From Blastocatellia bacterium (GTDB lineage: Bacteria > Acidobacteriota > Blastocatellia > UBA7656 > JADIYM01): DNA of 64,000 nucleotides. This document shows, one piece after another, positions 8,743-16,191 of this stretch; within the stretch, counting starts at the first letter, position 1, and each line of letters begins with the position of its first letter. The notes beneath the pieces are model-generated. The model saw nothing but the letters and a program-made list of their open reading frames with translations, was not told where the DNA came from and did not search any database. Location of the stretch: assembly GCA_021463145.1 (NCBI GenBank), contig JAJTWZ010000002.1, forward strand, positions 186,001-250,000, read 5' to 3'. The position numbers and the translations under genes are program-made.

Positions 8743-9153
8743 TCAGCCTGACGCGTTATTCAAGAATCGAGTAAGGCGAGCCGTCAGCACGGCCCTATCA
8801 CGTAACTCGCATTCCCACACAACTACTGGTTCCCAACCCATCGCCAGCAAGGCCGACTCGGTTCTCAGGTCGCGAGCCCGATTTCGCGCAACCTTTCCTT
8901 TCCAGTAGTCGGTGTTCGATTTGGGAACTCGCGCCCCTCGCTCGCAGCCATGACCGTGCCAGAAGCAACCGTGGACGAAGATAGCCTTCCTGCGGGTCGG
9001 AAACGCCAGATCAGGGCAGCCCGGGAGGTCTGCTCGATGCAGTCGATACCGGTAACCGAGCGAATGCAGCAGTCGCCGGACGTACAGCTCCGGACCCGTG
9101 TCCTTGCTCGTGACCGCCTGCATAATCTTTCGCCTGAGAGCCCGCGATTCCAC
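8743..9153 (-). CDS. vsr: Very short patch repair endonuclease (Vsr)
   Basis: A 136-residue Vsr enzyme that nicks DNA 5' of the T in a T:G mismatch formed when 5-methylcytosine deaminates, starting very-short-patch repair. The active-site signature is clear: LPGCPDLAFPTRRKAIFVHG with the metal-binding Asp, then CFWHGHGC with the catalytic histidines. The zinc-binding cysteines fit VHGCFWHGHGCERG and VVWECELRD. The start is GTG at 9153; an ATG at 9123 (MQAVTSKDTGPE) is a possible alternative and is closer to the E. coli N-terminus. It follows the restriction gene by two bases and is in the same operon as the cytosine methyltransferase whose deamination products it repairs. Confidence 0.93.
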   Translation of the reverse strand: MESRALRRKIMQAVTSKDTGPELYVRRLLHSLGYRYRLHRADLPGCPDLAFPTRRKAIFVHGCFWHGHGCERGARVPKSNTDYWKGKVARNRARDLRTESALLAMGWEPVVVWECELRDRAVLTARLTRFLNNASG

Positions 9154-9155
9154 AG

Positions 9156-10013
9156 CTAAGACCGTCGAATTGCAATCAGTCGCGATTCTCTCACTACCTG
9201 GCCGCCCCTTCGGACTCGGGTTCTTCTAACCGTGTCGGCGTTTCGGTACTCAACGTCGAAGTCCACGTAATTCACTTCGTCGTCTCTTCCACCGAAGCAC
9301 TCGTGAAGCGCCTTCAGCATTCGAACGTCATCAAGTGATTGCGCCGTCGGATTTCGGTTGTTCCGTGGGTGTGGCGTCGTCGCCGGGAACACGTAAAGAC
9401 ACGGGGGCGGAAGAACGTAATTTGCGGTCGTCGTGACCCGGTCCTCTGCGCCGACGAGTTTAGGGCATGGGCGGTCGATCGACCCGCAAAGCATATCCCA
9501 GACAACTACCCCATCCACTCGTTGTTGTCTCGTGATGATCTCAGCACTCAATCGAGTGTTCAGCCCCGACCAAACGTTATGTCTGGGGTCAGAGGCAGGA
9601 TTCGTACAGATGCTCCAGAGTACAAACTCGTGAGCTTGCTGTGGGCGTTCGAAAATGTTCGTGTTATTGCCGTCGAGACATCCTTTGAGCTCTATCGCCG
9701 CCACTCTTTCATTCGTAAGGTGGACCGTGTAATCGAAGCGATTGTTTTCGCCGGCTGAGTCCCAGTCGACAATATGCCCCCGGTCCTGCATGTAGTTCAG
9801 GACGTGCTTAACAAATTCGCGCTTCTCAAGCATTGTGGCCGAGAATTGCCCGCGAATGCGTTCAATCGCCCCACGGAACAGACCGCTTTCATAGAACGCG
9901 TCTTCGGACATTCCATGCGCGCCTAGCCTGTGGGCTTCGGCTTTCAGGGCTTCTGCGTACTCCTCAATCTGCCGCTGACGCTCCGGGTCTTTCTCGCACG
10001 GGATGACGCTCAT
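9156..10013 (-). CDS. Probable restriction endonuclease (PD-(D/E)XK type) of the RM-Vsr operon
   Basis: A 285-residue soluble protein of no family I can name. Its place between a C5 methyltransferase and vsr, with an ATGA overlap (10010-10013) with the methyltransferase, marks it as the cognate nuclease. A plausible PD-(D/E)XK core is FDYTVHLTNERVAAIELKG (residues roughly 110-130): an Asp, then a hydrophobic strand ending Glu-x-Lys. The rest has no membrane segment or helicase motif, so this is a stand-alone type II enzyme. The base composition of this operon is visibly less GC-rich than the genes on either side, consistent with recent gain. The recognition sequence cannot be read from sequence. 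Confidence 0.7.
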   Translation of the reverse strand: MSVIPCEKDPERQRQIEEYAEALKAEAHRLGAHGMSEDAFYESGLFRGAIERIRGQFSATMLEKREFVKHVLNYMQDRGHIVDWDSAGENNRFDYTVHLTNERVAAIELKGCLDGNNTNIFERPQQAHEFVLWSICTNPASDPRHNVWSGLNTRLSAEIITRQQRVDGVVVWDMLCGSIDRPCPKLVGAEDRVTTTANYVLPPPCLYVFPATTPHPRNNRNPTAQSLDDVRMLKALHECFGGRDDEVNYVDFDVEYRNADTVRRTRVRRGGQVVRESRLIAIRRS

Positions 10014-11161
10014 GCGGCGACCATCGTCAGCACCCCTGCGTTGGTAAGGATGGGCTCGAAAAGATGCTCCGCAAGGTGACGCACGACCGGGACGACAACT
10101 CCGTCCCCGGTCAAATGATATGACTCGTTGTAATTCGTGGGCAGCTTGTAGGTTTCCGGCAAACCCATGAGTCGAGCAGCCTCCCGGCCTGAGAGAAGCC
10201 GCGCCCGAACGTCGTCGCCGTCGATCTTGACAAGCACCTGCCGGCTAGATCCACCGGCCGGTGTGCGCAAACAGCCGGCTACGTCATCGAATCGCACTTC
10301 GGCTCGTTGAACCTTGCGGCCGTACTCGTCTTTCCGCGTCCGCTTGTAGACGCCCCCTACCATCGGTCGCCCAATTAGCTTCGCCTTCTCGATCTTCGCA
10401 AGGTTTACGTCGCTCATCTGAGAAAGGAGTCTTGCGGTTTCTTCTGCCGTGAACCAACTAACATCAGTTGGACTTTCTTCGATCAAGTCGGAAAGGCTAC
10501 TCCTTCGTCTCTCCGGCGTCGGCGGATTCCACCAAATCCAATCGGACTTCACAAGACCCGAGAGCTTTCCGTAGGCGCGCCGAAGCGCAGCATTGTGCCA
10601 GAGCGTCGTAGGTTCCGGCACCGAAAGTCCCGGAGGCAACTCAATTCCTTGCCGCACTCCTACGATAAAAAGGCGTTGCCTCGACTGGGGGACGAACAAA
10701 GCGGCATCAACTACGAGCGCGCCTACGCGATACCCGGCCTCCACAAAGCCAAAACAGATCGTTCCGAAGTCCCTCCCACCGTGCGAGGTCAGCGTCCCGC
10801 ATACGTTCTCAAGGGCAATAATGTGCGGCGCCCGGTCGTTCCTAACGAGACCCTTCATGAGCTTCCAGAAAGGGCGGAACGTTCCTGACCTGTCGCCCTT
10901 CAATCCTGCCCCGCTACCGGCGAGAGAGAGGTCCTGGCAAGGGAACGACGCCCACGCGAGATTTGCCTGTCCAGGCAGGTCCGTTACCGTCAGCTTGCGA
11001 ACGTCCGACTCCATAAGCCCGGCTTCGCCCCAGTTGTCGCCATAGACGCGACTCTTCTTATGATCGAAATCGTTTGCGAGCAAGCAACGCCAACCATCGC
11101 CCAGACCGGCACGGACCATGCCGCCCCCGGCAAAGAACTCATAGAACGTGAACATTTCCAT
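10010..11161 (-). CDS. DNA cytosine-C5 methyltransferase (Dcm family)
   Basis: A 5-methylcytosine methyltransferase. Motif I is YEFFAGGGMVRAGLG, the catalytic Pro-Cys is in ASFPCQDLSLAG (motif IV), motif VI is IIALENVCG, motif VIII is PQSRQRLFIVG, and motif X-like LTGDGVVVPVVRHLAEH closes the protein. About 383 residues if started at ATG 11161, where the SAM motif begins eight residues later, as is normal. The open frame allows in-frame starts at 11254 and 11287, adding up to 42 residues without recognisable homology; none has a convincing ribosome binding site. It overlaps the presumed restriction gene by four bases and protects the host at that enzyme's site. Confidence 0.92.
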   Translation of the reverse strand: MEMFTFYEFFAGGGMVRAGLGDGWRCLLANDFDHKKSRVYGDNWGEAGLMESDVRKLTVTDLPGQANLAWASFPCQDLSLAGSGAGLKGDRSGTFRPFWKLMKGLVRNDRAPHIIALENVCGTLTSHGGRDFGTICFGFVEAGYRVGALVVDAALFVPQSRQRLFIVGVRQGIELPPGLSVPEPTTLWHNAALRRAYGKLSGLVKSDWIWWNPPTPERRRSSLSDLIEESPTDVSWFTAEETARLLSQMSDVNLAKIEKAKLIGRPMVGGVYKRTRKDEYGRKVQRAEVRFDDVAGCLRTPAGGSSRQVLVKIDGDDVRARLLSGREAARLMGLPETYKLPTNYNESYHLTGDGVVVPVVRHLAEHLFEPILTNAGVLTMVAA

Positions 11162-11751
11162 GTCGCGTAGAATCTCGTCGTGACCTGTAAGACCACTATT
11201 GGTACCGTCCCATTGGTGACGGCGGCGCGCCAGCGCGATTCTCACACGAATCATGTTTGATGTCCATGTCCTTTGTAACCATAACATAACAGGGCTTTTG
11301 TGGCCGGCAAGGCGCGAGGCTGTGCTTCATGAACTGATCGAGCAACGCCCGCTAGGACTTCGTGTGGGAGTACCTGAATTTGTCGACGAAGTAGCCATCA
11401 AGGCGACTTCTGAACGTGCCGCCGATCGCAGATGCACGGCGAGCCGACGCGTCCGACGTCAGGAATCCGCGAGATCACTGTACATGACTCACGCGAGCAT
11501 TCCGATCGGAGTACTAACTGGAGTTGCGAACCGACGTTGAATGACCTTATTGCAACGTGATATGTAGCGATCGCCTATATCGGAGTGCGTGGGAGTCATG
11601 TCCGGCGGCGCTGTCTTGAGACAGACCTTTGGGATCTAGGCTCTTCCAACGGGCCCGCCCGAAGGTACGCATTCCGTTTCTCCTGAGTTGAGCCGCGTAG
11701 CCTCGTGGGGAACAGAGACGAATCTGCGCCCCGCAAGACCCTTCCGGCCAT
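11162..11751. other. Non-coding stretch upstream of the RM operon
   Basis: About 590 bases between the methyltransferase start and the hic island. An open frame on the plus strand (11253-11540) has no homology-like features and no ribosome binding site. I see no tRNA, no clear hairpin terminator and no copy of the dispersed repeats of this window. It must hold the promoter of the RM-Vsr operon; possible alternative methyltransferase starts lie at its left end. Confidence 0.4.
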
Positions 11752-11940
11752 TTACGCCCTGCCGCGCGCCGACGTCGCGGTAGGGCTTTTCCTTCTAGGA
11801 CAGTCGCTTGTATCGGTGATCTCGACGTGGGCCTCGACCGCGCCAGTCATCGGATTCGTCCACAACGAATGAGCGCGTCCTTCCCGTTTGAGAACGCATC
11901 CGTGCCGGCGCAGGTGCTGCAGCAGGCTGCTGCGGTTCAT
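11752..11940 (-). pseudogene. hicA: Degenerate hicA toxin gene, copy 1
   Basis: The reading frame starts ATG at 11940 inside the hicB stop (ATGA overlap) and is near-identical to the intact copy at 13794-13985 for its first ~36 residues (SSLLQHLRRHGCVLKREG, SHSLW-type catalytic His region). It then lacks three residues (VPR; a 9-base in-frame loss), and after VEI it diverges completely, losing the IADRLARKICR end that completes the dsRBD-like fold. It is therefore probably inactive or altered as an mRNA interferase. Its antitoxin gene is intact. Confidence 0.75.
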
Positions 11941-12152
11941 GCAATGACGACGACACCGCGGATGGCATCGTCCGGCACTCCCCGGAGCCCATCCTCGCGC
12001 CGGTCTTCCAGGATCAATGCAATCGCGTCGGCGAGGCTTGCCCGACACTCATCGACCGTCGCGCCCTGGCCATTGGCACCGGGAATCTCCGGACAATAGC
12101 CGATGAACCAATCCCCGTCCTTCTCGATGACCGCTGTGAACTCGTTGTGCAT
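11937..12152 (-). CDS. hicB: HicB antitoxin, copy 1
   Basis: A 71-residue HicB-type antitoxin starting ATG at 12152 (MHNEFTAVIEKDGDWFIGYCPEIPG). The partial RNase H-like HicB fold is shown by the strand DGDWFIGYCPEIPGANGQG, followed by TVDECRASLADAIALILEDR. It is nearly identical to copy 2 (13982-14197). In the minus-strand order antitoxin precedes toxin, the less common hicBA order. No C-terminal DNA-binding domain is present, so autoregulation would need another protein. With its own toxin damaged, it can still neutralise the copy 2 toxin. Confidence 0.85.
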   Translation of the reverse strand: MHNEFTAVIEKDGDWFIGYCPEIPGANGQGATVDECRASLADAIALILEDRREDGLRGVPDDAIRGVVVIA

Positions 12153-12263
12153 CGATTTCCTTCCGTTGGCGCTACCCGTCGATAGGCTACCCCGGTGCAT
12201 TCATCCGGGCAACCAGGAGACTCGGGACGCGGCTGCCCGACCGGTACGATGGAGATCCGCCGC

Positions 12264-12755
12264 CTAATCGATTCCCGCCATGCGCCGGAAGACCATCGTC
12301 CAATTGGTCTCCCAGGTCGTACCGGCGTCGGCCGAAAAGGCCTGCTCCCAGAGTGGATTGCCGTCGGCCGGGATCGACCATCGGAAGCGCACCCGGATCG
12401 GAGTGCCGTTCAGGACGTCGTCCGCGAGGAAGAGCCCGATGCCGTCGGCAAACCCACCGACAACCGGGACGTCGAGCCGGTCCGGGCTCCGGCCGTCGAG
12501 CCACCAGATCGACCACTGCGCCGTCGCCGGATTGAACGTCCGCAGCGACACCGCTCGATACGTCCCCTCGGGCAATTAGAGGACGTTGTCGTCCATGTTT
12601 CCCATCCCGCCCAGAATCTTTTGTGCCTTCGTCGTGCCCTCGAACGCCACCCACTCCGAGCTGCCGACGAGCCGCTCCCTGAGACGACGGTGATGGACGT
12701 GCCAACTCCCGATCAGAAAGTCGAAATCGGATGCGGAAGACGTTGCGTTGCTCAT
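12264..12755 (-). pseudogene. DUF1579-like gene, copy 1, broken by one nonsense codon
   Basis: Aligned base for base with the intact copy at 14309-14800, this copy has the same length but a TAA at 12576-12578 where the intact gene has a His codon (in the NVLHLPEGTYR region). The downstream 103 residues stay open and are almost unchanged (FNPATAQWSIWWLDGRSPDR), so the break is recent or the gene is read from an internal start. Confidence 0.8.
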
Positions 12756-12801
12756 CGGGTCGGGTTTTCCAGTTCGAATGTGATCGGGGCGACTCAGCTA
12801 C

Positions 12802-12894
12802 TAAGGACTTCCCGACGTGTGCGGCGATCGCGTCGCTGCTGATCTCCGCAAGGGCGTAGAGGAGCCTCATCCTGTCGAGATTCTTTTCGCGGCT
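12802..12894 (-). pseudogene. Fragment of the HEPN-domain gene, copy 1
   Basis: About 93 bases match the 3' end of the HEPN gene at 14849-15433 (REKNLDRMRLLYALAEISSDA region). The match stops abruptly at 12894. It marks the right edge of the duplicated block that also contains hicBA copy 1 and the DUF1579-like copy 1. Confidence 0.7.
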
Positions 12895-12983
12895 CAAGTG
12901 AGCTCTGCCACTCTCCATCCTGACGACCGCAAGGCATCAGCACTGGCGTGGTAAGCTTGAGAACCGGTGAAGGAGAACTCTTC

Positions 12984-13205
12984 ATGGATCTGAAGATCAT
13001 CGTCGAGAAGCACCCAGATGGCTTCGTTGCTTATCCCGTCGGACTCCGAGGAATCATCGTCGGCCAGGGTGAGACACGAGAGGAGGCGCTCACGGACGTC
13101 ACCTCCGCTATCGAGTTCCACATCGAGACCTTCGGAATGGCGGAGCTCGAGTCAGAAGATCCGGTACTCGATGTCTTTGTGGCGGACACGCAAATCGCCG
13201 TCTGA
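12984..13205 (+). CDS. hicB: HicB-family antitoxin (second type)
   Basis: 73 residues, ATG at 12984 with AAGGAGAA seven to eight bases upstream. The fold signature is LKIIVEKHPDGFVAYPVGL followed by GQGETREEALTDVTSAIEFHIETFG, a HicB-type strand-helix arrangement with the usual Glu-Ala-Leu helix. The sequence is unrelated at close range to the two minus-strand copies. It overlaps the toxin gene by one base (TGATG), so the pair is translationally coupled. It is expected to bind and block the HicA RNase encoded next. Confidence 0.85.
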   Translation: MDLKIIVEKHPDGFVAYPVGLRGIIVGQGETREEALTDVTSAIEFHIETFGMAELESEDPVLDVFVADTQIAV

Positions 13206-13444
13206 TGGGAAAATTCCCCGTTGATGCACCCGTCTCGCGTGTGCGCCAGGCTTTCGAGAGGCTTGGATTTCGGCTGGTTCGCGAGGGCAACCACATTGCG
13301 ATGATCCGGCAGAACGCCGACGGAAGCCGCACTCCCCTGACGATGCCCAACCACGCGCGGATCAAGTCTTACTCCCTGAGGACCAGCCTGACGCAGGCAG
13401 CAGTCTCACGCGACGAATTCCTTCGAGCCTACGACGAGACCTGA
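13205..13444 (+). CDS. hicA: HicA-family mRNA interferase toxin (second type)
   Basis: 79 residues starting ATG at 13205, directly coupled to the hicB-type gene. The HicA dsRBD-like fold is recognisable in VSRVRQAFERLGFRLVREGNHIAMIRQ, where GNHI carries the catalytic His, and TPLTMPNHARIKSYSLRTSL. Such toxins cut mRNA and arrest growth when freed from HicB. The gene sits between two copies of a duplicated block on the other strand. Confidence 0.85.
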   Translation: MGKFPVDAPVSRVRQAFERLGFRLVREGNHIAMIRQNADGSRTPLTMPNHARIKSYSLRTSLTQAAVSRDEFLRAYDET

Positions 13445-13465
13445 AGAGGTTGCACGCGCTCCAGG

Positions 13466-13496
13466 TCTGCGGCGCCGGCACCCACCCCGGCGGCGG
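13466..13496 (+). repeat. 31-bp fragment identical to the flavoprotein gene FAD motif
   Basis: The 31 bases are identical to 8633-8663, which encode the LCGAGTHPGGG motif of the second PYROXD2-like gene. Flanking bases do not match. It lies in non-coding DNA just after the second-type hicA. It looks like debris from a lost related flavoprotein gene or a copied patch. Confidence 0.6.
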
Positions 13497-13551
13497 AACC
13501 GATTCGAGATCCACGTGACTGCCAGCCGGAGCGGCGTTTGCGGAGCGCCCC

Positions 13552-13749
13552 CTAGTCGATTCCCGCCATGCGCCGGAAGACCATGGTCCAATTTGTCTCC
13601 CACGTCGTACCGGCATCGGCGGAGAAGGCCTGCTCCCAGAGTGGGTTGCCGTCGGGCGGGATTGACCATCGGAAACGCACCCGGTTCGGAGCGCCGTTCA
13701 GGCCAGATCGACCATTGCGCCGTCGCCGGGTTGAACGTCCGCAATGTCA
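13552..13749 (-). pseudogene. DUF1579-like gene, third copy, internally deleted fragment
   Basis: About 200 bases match the intact gene at 14309-14800: the 3' end, then a jump across roughly 89 missing bases after base ~13700, then the FNPATAQWSIW region. The deletion is not a multiple of three and shifts the frame; upstream sequence is lost. A dead remnant. Confidence 0.75.
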
Positions 13750-13793
13750 TCGTTGCAGATAGGCGCATCGCGGTCTGATGAAATGCGCCGAAA

Positions 13794-13985
13794 CTAGCTA
13801 CCAGGCTCAGGAACGGACAGTCCGCGGCAGATCTTCCGGGCGAGACGGTCAGCGATCTCGACGTGGCGAGGAACCGCCTCGACCTCGCCCGTCATCGGAT
13901 TCGTCCACAACGAATGCGCGCGTCCTTCCCGTTTGAGAACGCATCCGTGCCGGCGCAGGTGCTGCAGCAGGCTGCTGCGCTTCAC
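13794..13985 (-). CDS. hicA: HicA toxin, copy 2 (intact)
   Basis: 63 residues from GTG 13985, overlapping the hicB stop by four bases (GTGA). The whole HicA fold is kept: KRSSLLQHLRRHGCVLKREG, the catalytic RAHSLW His, and VPRHVEIADRLARKICRGL. It is predicted to be an mRNA-cleaving toxin neutralised by the adjacent HicB. It is the functional counterpart of the degenerate copy at 11752-11940. Confidence 0.88.
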   Translation of the reverse strand: MKRSSLLQHLRRHGCVLKREGRAHSLWTNPMTGEVEAVPRHVEIADRLARKICRGLSVPEPGS

Positions 13986-14197
13986 GCAATGACGACGACA
14001 CCGCGGATGGCATCGTCCGGCACTCCGCGAAGCCCATCCTCGCGCCGGTCTTCCAAGATCAGTGCAATCGCGTCGGCGAGGCTGGCCCGACACTCGTCGA
14101 CCGTCGCGCCTTGGCCATTGGCACCGGGAATCTCCGGACAATAGCCGATGAACCAATCCCCGTCCTTCTCGATGACCGCTGTGAACTCGTTGTGCAT
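13982..14197 (-). CDS. hicB: HicB antitoxin, copy 2
   Basis: 71 residues from ATG 14197 (MHNEFTAVIEKDGDWFIGYC). Identical or nearly so to copy 1 at the protein level. The short HicB fold has no DNA-binding extension. It precedes and overlaps hicA. The upstream 110 bases, also duplicated, should contain the promoter; they are almost the same in both copies, so both modules are probably expressed together. Confidence 0.88.
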   Translation of the reverse strand: MHNEFTAVIEKDGDWFIGYCPEIPGANGQGATVDECRASLADAIALILEDRREDGLRGVPDDAIRGVVVIA

Positions 14198-14308
14198 CGG
14201 ATTCCTTCCGTTGGCGCTACCCGTCGATAGGCTACCCCGGTGCATCCATCCGGGCAACCGGGAGACTCAGAACGTGGCTGCCCGAGCGTTAAGATGGAGA
14301 TCCGCCTC

Positions 14309-14800
14309 CTAATCGATTCCCGCCATGCGCCGGAAGACCATCGTCCAGTTGGTCTCCCAGGTCGTGCCGGCGTCGGCGGAAAAGGCCTGTTCCCAGAGTG
14401 GATTGCCGTCGGCCGGGATCGACCATCGGAAACGCACCCGGATCGGAGTGCCGTTCAGGACGTCGTCCGCGAAGAAGAGCCCGATGCCATCGGCAAATCC
14501 ACCGACAACCGGGATGTCGAGCCGGTCCGGGCTCCGGCCGTCGAGCCACCAGATCGACCAGTGCGCCGTCGCCGGGTTGAACGTCCGCAGCGAAACCGCT
14601 CGATACGTCCCCTCGGGCAGGTGGAGGACGTTGTCGTCCATGTTTCCCATCCCGCCCAGAATCTTCTGTGCCTTCGTCGTGCCCTCGAACGCCACCCACT
14701 CTGAGCTGCCGACGAGCCGCTCCTTGAGGCGACGGTGATGGACGTGCCAACTCCCGATCAGGAAGTCGAAATCGGATGCGGAAGAGGTTGCGTTGCTCAT
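14309..14800 (-). CDS. DUF1579-like (lipocalin-like fold) hypothetical protein, intact copy
   Basis: 163 residues from ATG 14800. The pattern FDFLIGSWHVHHRRLKERL, then GMGNMDDNVLHLPEGTYRA, FNPATAHWSIWWLDGR and the RWEQAFSADAGTTWETNW-type end is typical of a widespread cytosolic family with a lipocalin-like barrel (DUF1579-like). Its biochemical role is unknown. A GTG at 14848, directly after the HEPN gene stop, would add 16 residues. One intact, one nonsense and one deleted copy lie within 2.6 kb, showing repeated duplication in this island. Confidence 0.7.
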   Translation of the reverse strand: MSNATSSASDFDFLIGSWHVHHRRLKERLVGSSEWVAFEGTTKAQKILGGMGNMDDNVLHLPEGTYRAVSLRTFNPATAHWSIWWLDGRSPDRLDIPVVGGFADGIGLFFADDVLNGTPIRVRFRWSIPADGNPLWEQAFSADAGTTWETNWTMVFRRMAGID

Positions 14801-14848
14801 CGGGTCGACGTTCTCCAGTTGAAACGTGATCGGGGTCGAGTCGGCCAC

Positions 14849-15433
14849 TCAGGACTTCCCGACGTGTGCGGCGATCGCGTCGCTGCTGATCTCCGCTAGG
14901 GCATAGAGGAGCTTCATCCGGTCGAGATTCTCTTCGCGGCTGAATGTCAATTCCCGAATCTCCGTGTGGGCGATCCGGTGCCGCGAATGGAGGATTGCGT
15001 CGAGCCGTCGCCGGATCTCCGCGTTCGACATGTCCGGCAGCACCCACGCGTTCGACACGTGCGGAATCCCGGTCGACAGCCGGATCAGCCGGTCGATGTT
15101 CGCCGCGCTTGGCGTGTTGAATCGCTTCAGGGCTTCGTCGAGCTGCATTCGCTGCGCGTCGAGCGATTCGGGATCCGCGTGCCGTCCCGCGAAAGCCTCG
15201 AACGACGCAACCGCGAGCCGTTCCCAGAACGCCTGCCAGAGCGCGACGAGCATGACCACGTAGCTCGCGTACACGAGACGTGACTTCACCGATTCCTTCC
15301 CGACGCCCGCCTCCGCAAGATCGGACGGGACGTCGTTGAGCGCGGCCAGCTCGGCCAGGCGCTTGCTGAAGTGCCTAAGCGATGTGTACTCGAGGTTCAC
15401 CGGATGCACCGTTCGCCTCGTCGCCGTTGCCAT
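14849..15433 (-). CDS. HEPN-domain protein (RiboL-PSP-HEPN type)
   Basis: 194 residues from ATG 15433 (MATATRRTVHPVNLEY). Mostly helical. Near the C-terminus it has RRLDAILHSRHRIAHTEI, where RHRIAH matches the R-x4-H catalytic signature of HEPN ribonucleases. The overall layout resembles RiboL-PSP-HEPN / MAE_28990-type proteins, which are found in toxin-antitoxin and abortive-infection settings. It abuts the DUF1579-like gene and lies in the hic island, so a defence or toxin role is likely but not shown. Its last ~93 bases are duplicated at 12802-12894. Confidence 0.72.
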   Translation of the reverse strand: MATATRRTVHPVNLEYTSLRHFSKRLAELAALNDVPSDLAEAGVGKESVKSRLVYASYVVMLVALWQAFWERLAVASFEAFAGRHADPESLDAQRMQLDEALKRFNTPSAANIDRLIRLSTGIPHVSNAWVLPDMSNAEIRRRLDAILHSRHRIAHTEIRELTFSREENLDRMKLLYALAEISSDAIAAHVGKS

Positions 15434-15441
15434 CCCAATCC

Positions 15442-15480
15442 AAAGCGGCGCTTCACGCCGCACTCCAAAGCGCTTCGCGC
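15442..15480 (+). repeat. 39-bp dispersed element (AAAGCGGCGCTTCACGCC type)
   Basis: A 39-base sequence that recurs with one difference at 19264-19302 and, inverted, at 19076-19110. It contains the short palindromes GGCGCTTCACGCC and AAGCGCTT. It lies just upstream of the HEPN start. Confidence 0.65.
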
Positions 15481-15500
15481 ATTGCACGCAAGGCCGCCAC

Positions 15501-15962
15501 CTACTTCGGCGCGATCTTCTCGTGCAACTCGCCCACCGCCATAAGGGCAGCCGACGCGTAGAGCATGTGGTACTCCGCGATCATTTCGCCCGTCTTGATC
15601 ACCGGATCCGTGGCGACGAGCTTCTCGGCTTCCTCCTGCGTGTCGACGGCGAAGACGAACATGCCCCTCCATCCCGTCTTCTCCAGAAACGGTCCCGCCA
15701 GCGCGAGCTTCCCTTCCTTCGCCAGCCGCTCCATGTTTGCGAAGTGGCCCTTGAACATCTCGTCGCGGGCCGGCCCGTCGGGCACGCGCGTCGGCCCCGT
15801 CTTCAGGATCACGAGCACGAACGTCCGCATGCCCCGTTCGTCGGCGCCGTACTTTTTCGCAAGCGCCGGGTCGGCAACGGGAGCCGGCTTGGCGTCCTGG
15901 GCCAGGCCCGACACCGGGCCAATCACGAGACACAAAACGATGGACACGAACATGAACCGCAT
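15501..15962 (-). CDS. YciI-like protein with signal peptide
   Basis: 153 residues. The first ~22 residues (MRFMFVSIVLCLVIGPVSGLAQ) form a clear Sec signal peptide with an Ala-x-Ala-like cut near residue 23, so the protein is exported. The mature part has the YciI fold: FVLVILKTGPTRVPDGPARDE, the GHFANMERLAKEGKLALAGPF helix with the conserved His-Asp-like pair, and GMFVFAVDTQEEAEKLVATDPVIKTG. YciI-like proteins are small ferredoxin-like dimers often acting as enzymes or sensors. The secreted form is less common. No operon partner. Confidence 0.8.
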   Translation of the reverse strand: MRFMFVSIVLCLVIGPVSGLAQDAKPAPVADPALAKKYGADERGMRTFVLVILKTGPTRVPDGPARDEMFKGHFANMERLAKEGKLALAGPFLEKTGWRGMFVFAVDTQEEAEKLVATDPVIKTGEMIAEYHMLYASAALMAVGELHEKIAPK

Positions 15963-16191
15963 TCGGACCTCCTCGAGCGTGGATCAGATTGGCCGCCACC
16001 GGCAGTGAAGCAACGATCGAAACGGATACTACCTCGTCGTCTCCGGCGTGCTCCAACCTCCGAATGACGGGGCGACCGGTCGCTACCGCACAGCAGGCAA
16101 TATGCCTTCCGGCAAGAAGTTCCGCCGGGGACGGAAGTGCGCGCGGTCGGCGGTATGGAGTGATAACATCCAGGGCGGCAAGGCAGGCGTG

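Noticed and set aside
11253-11540. Plus-strand 95-codon open frame next to the methyltransferase
   Set aside because: No ribosome binding site, no recognisable family, and it partly overlaps possible methyltransferase start codons.
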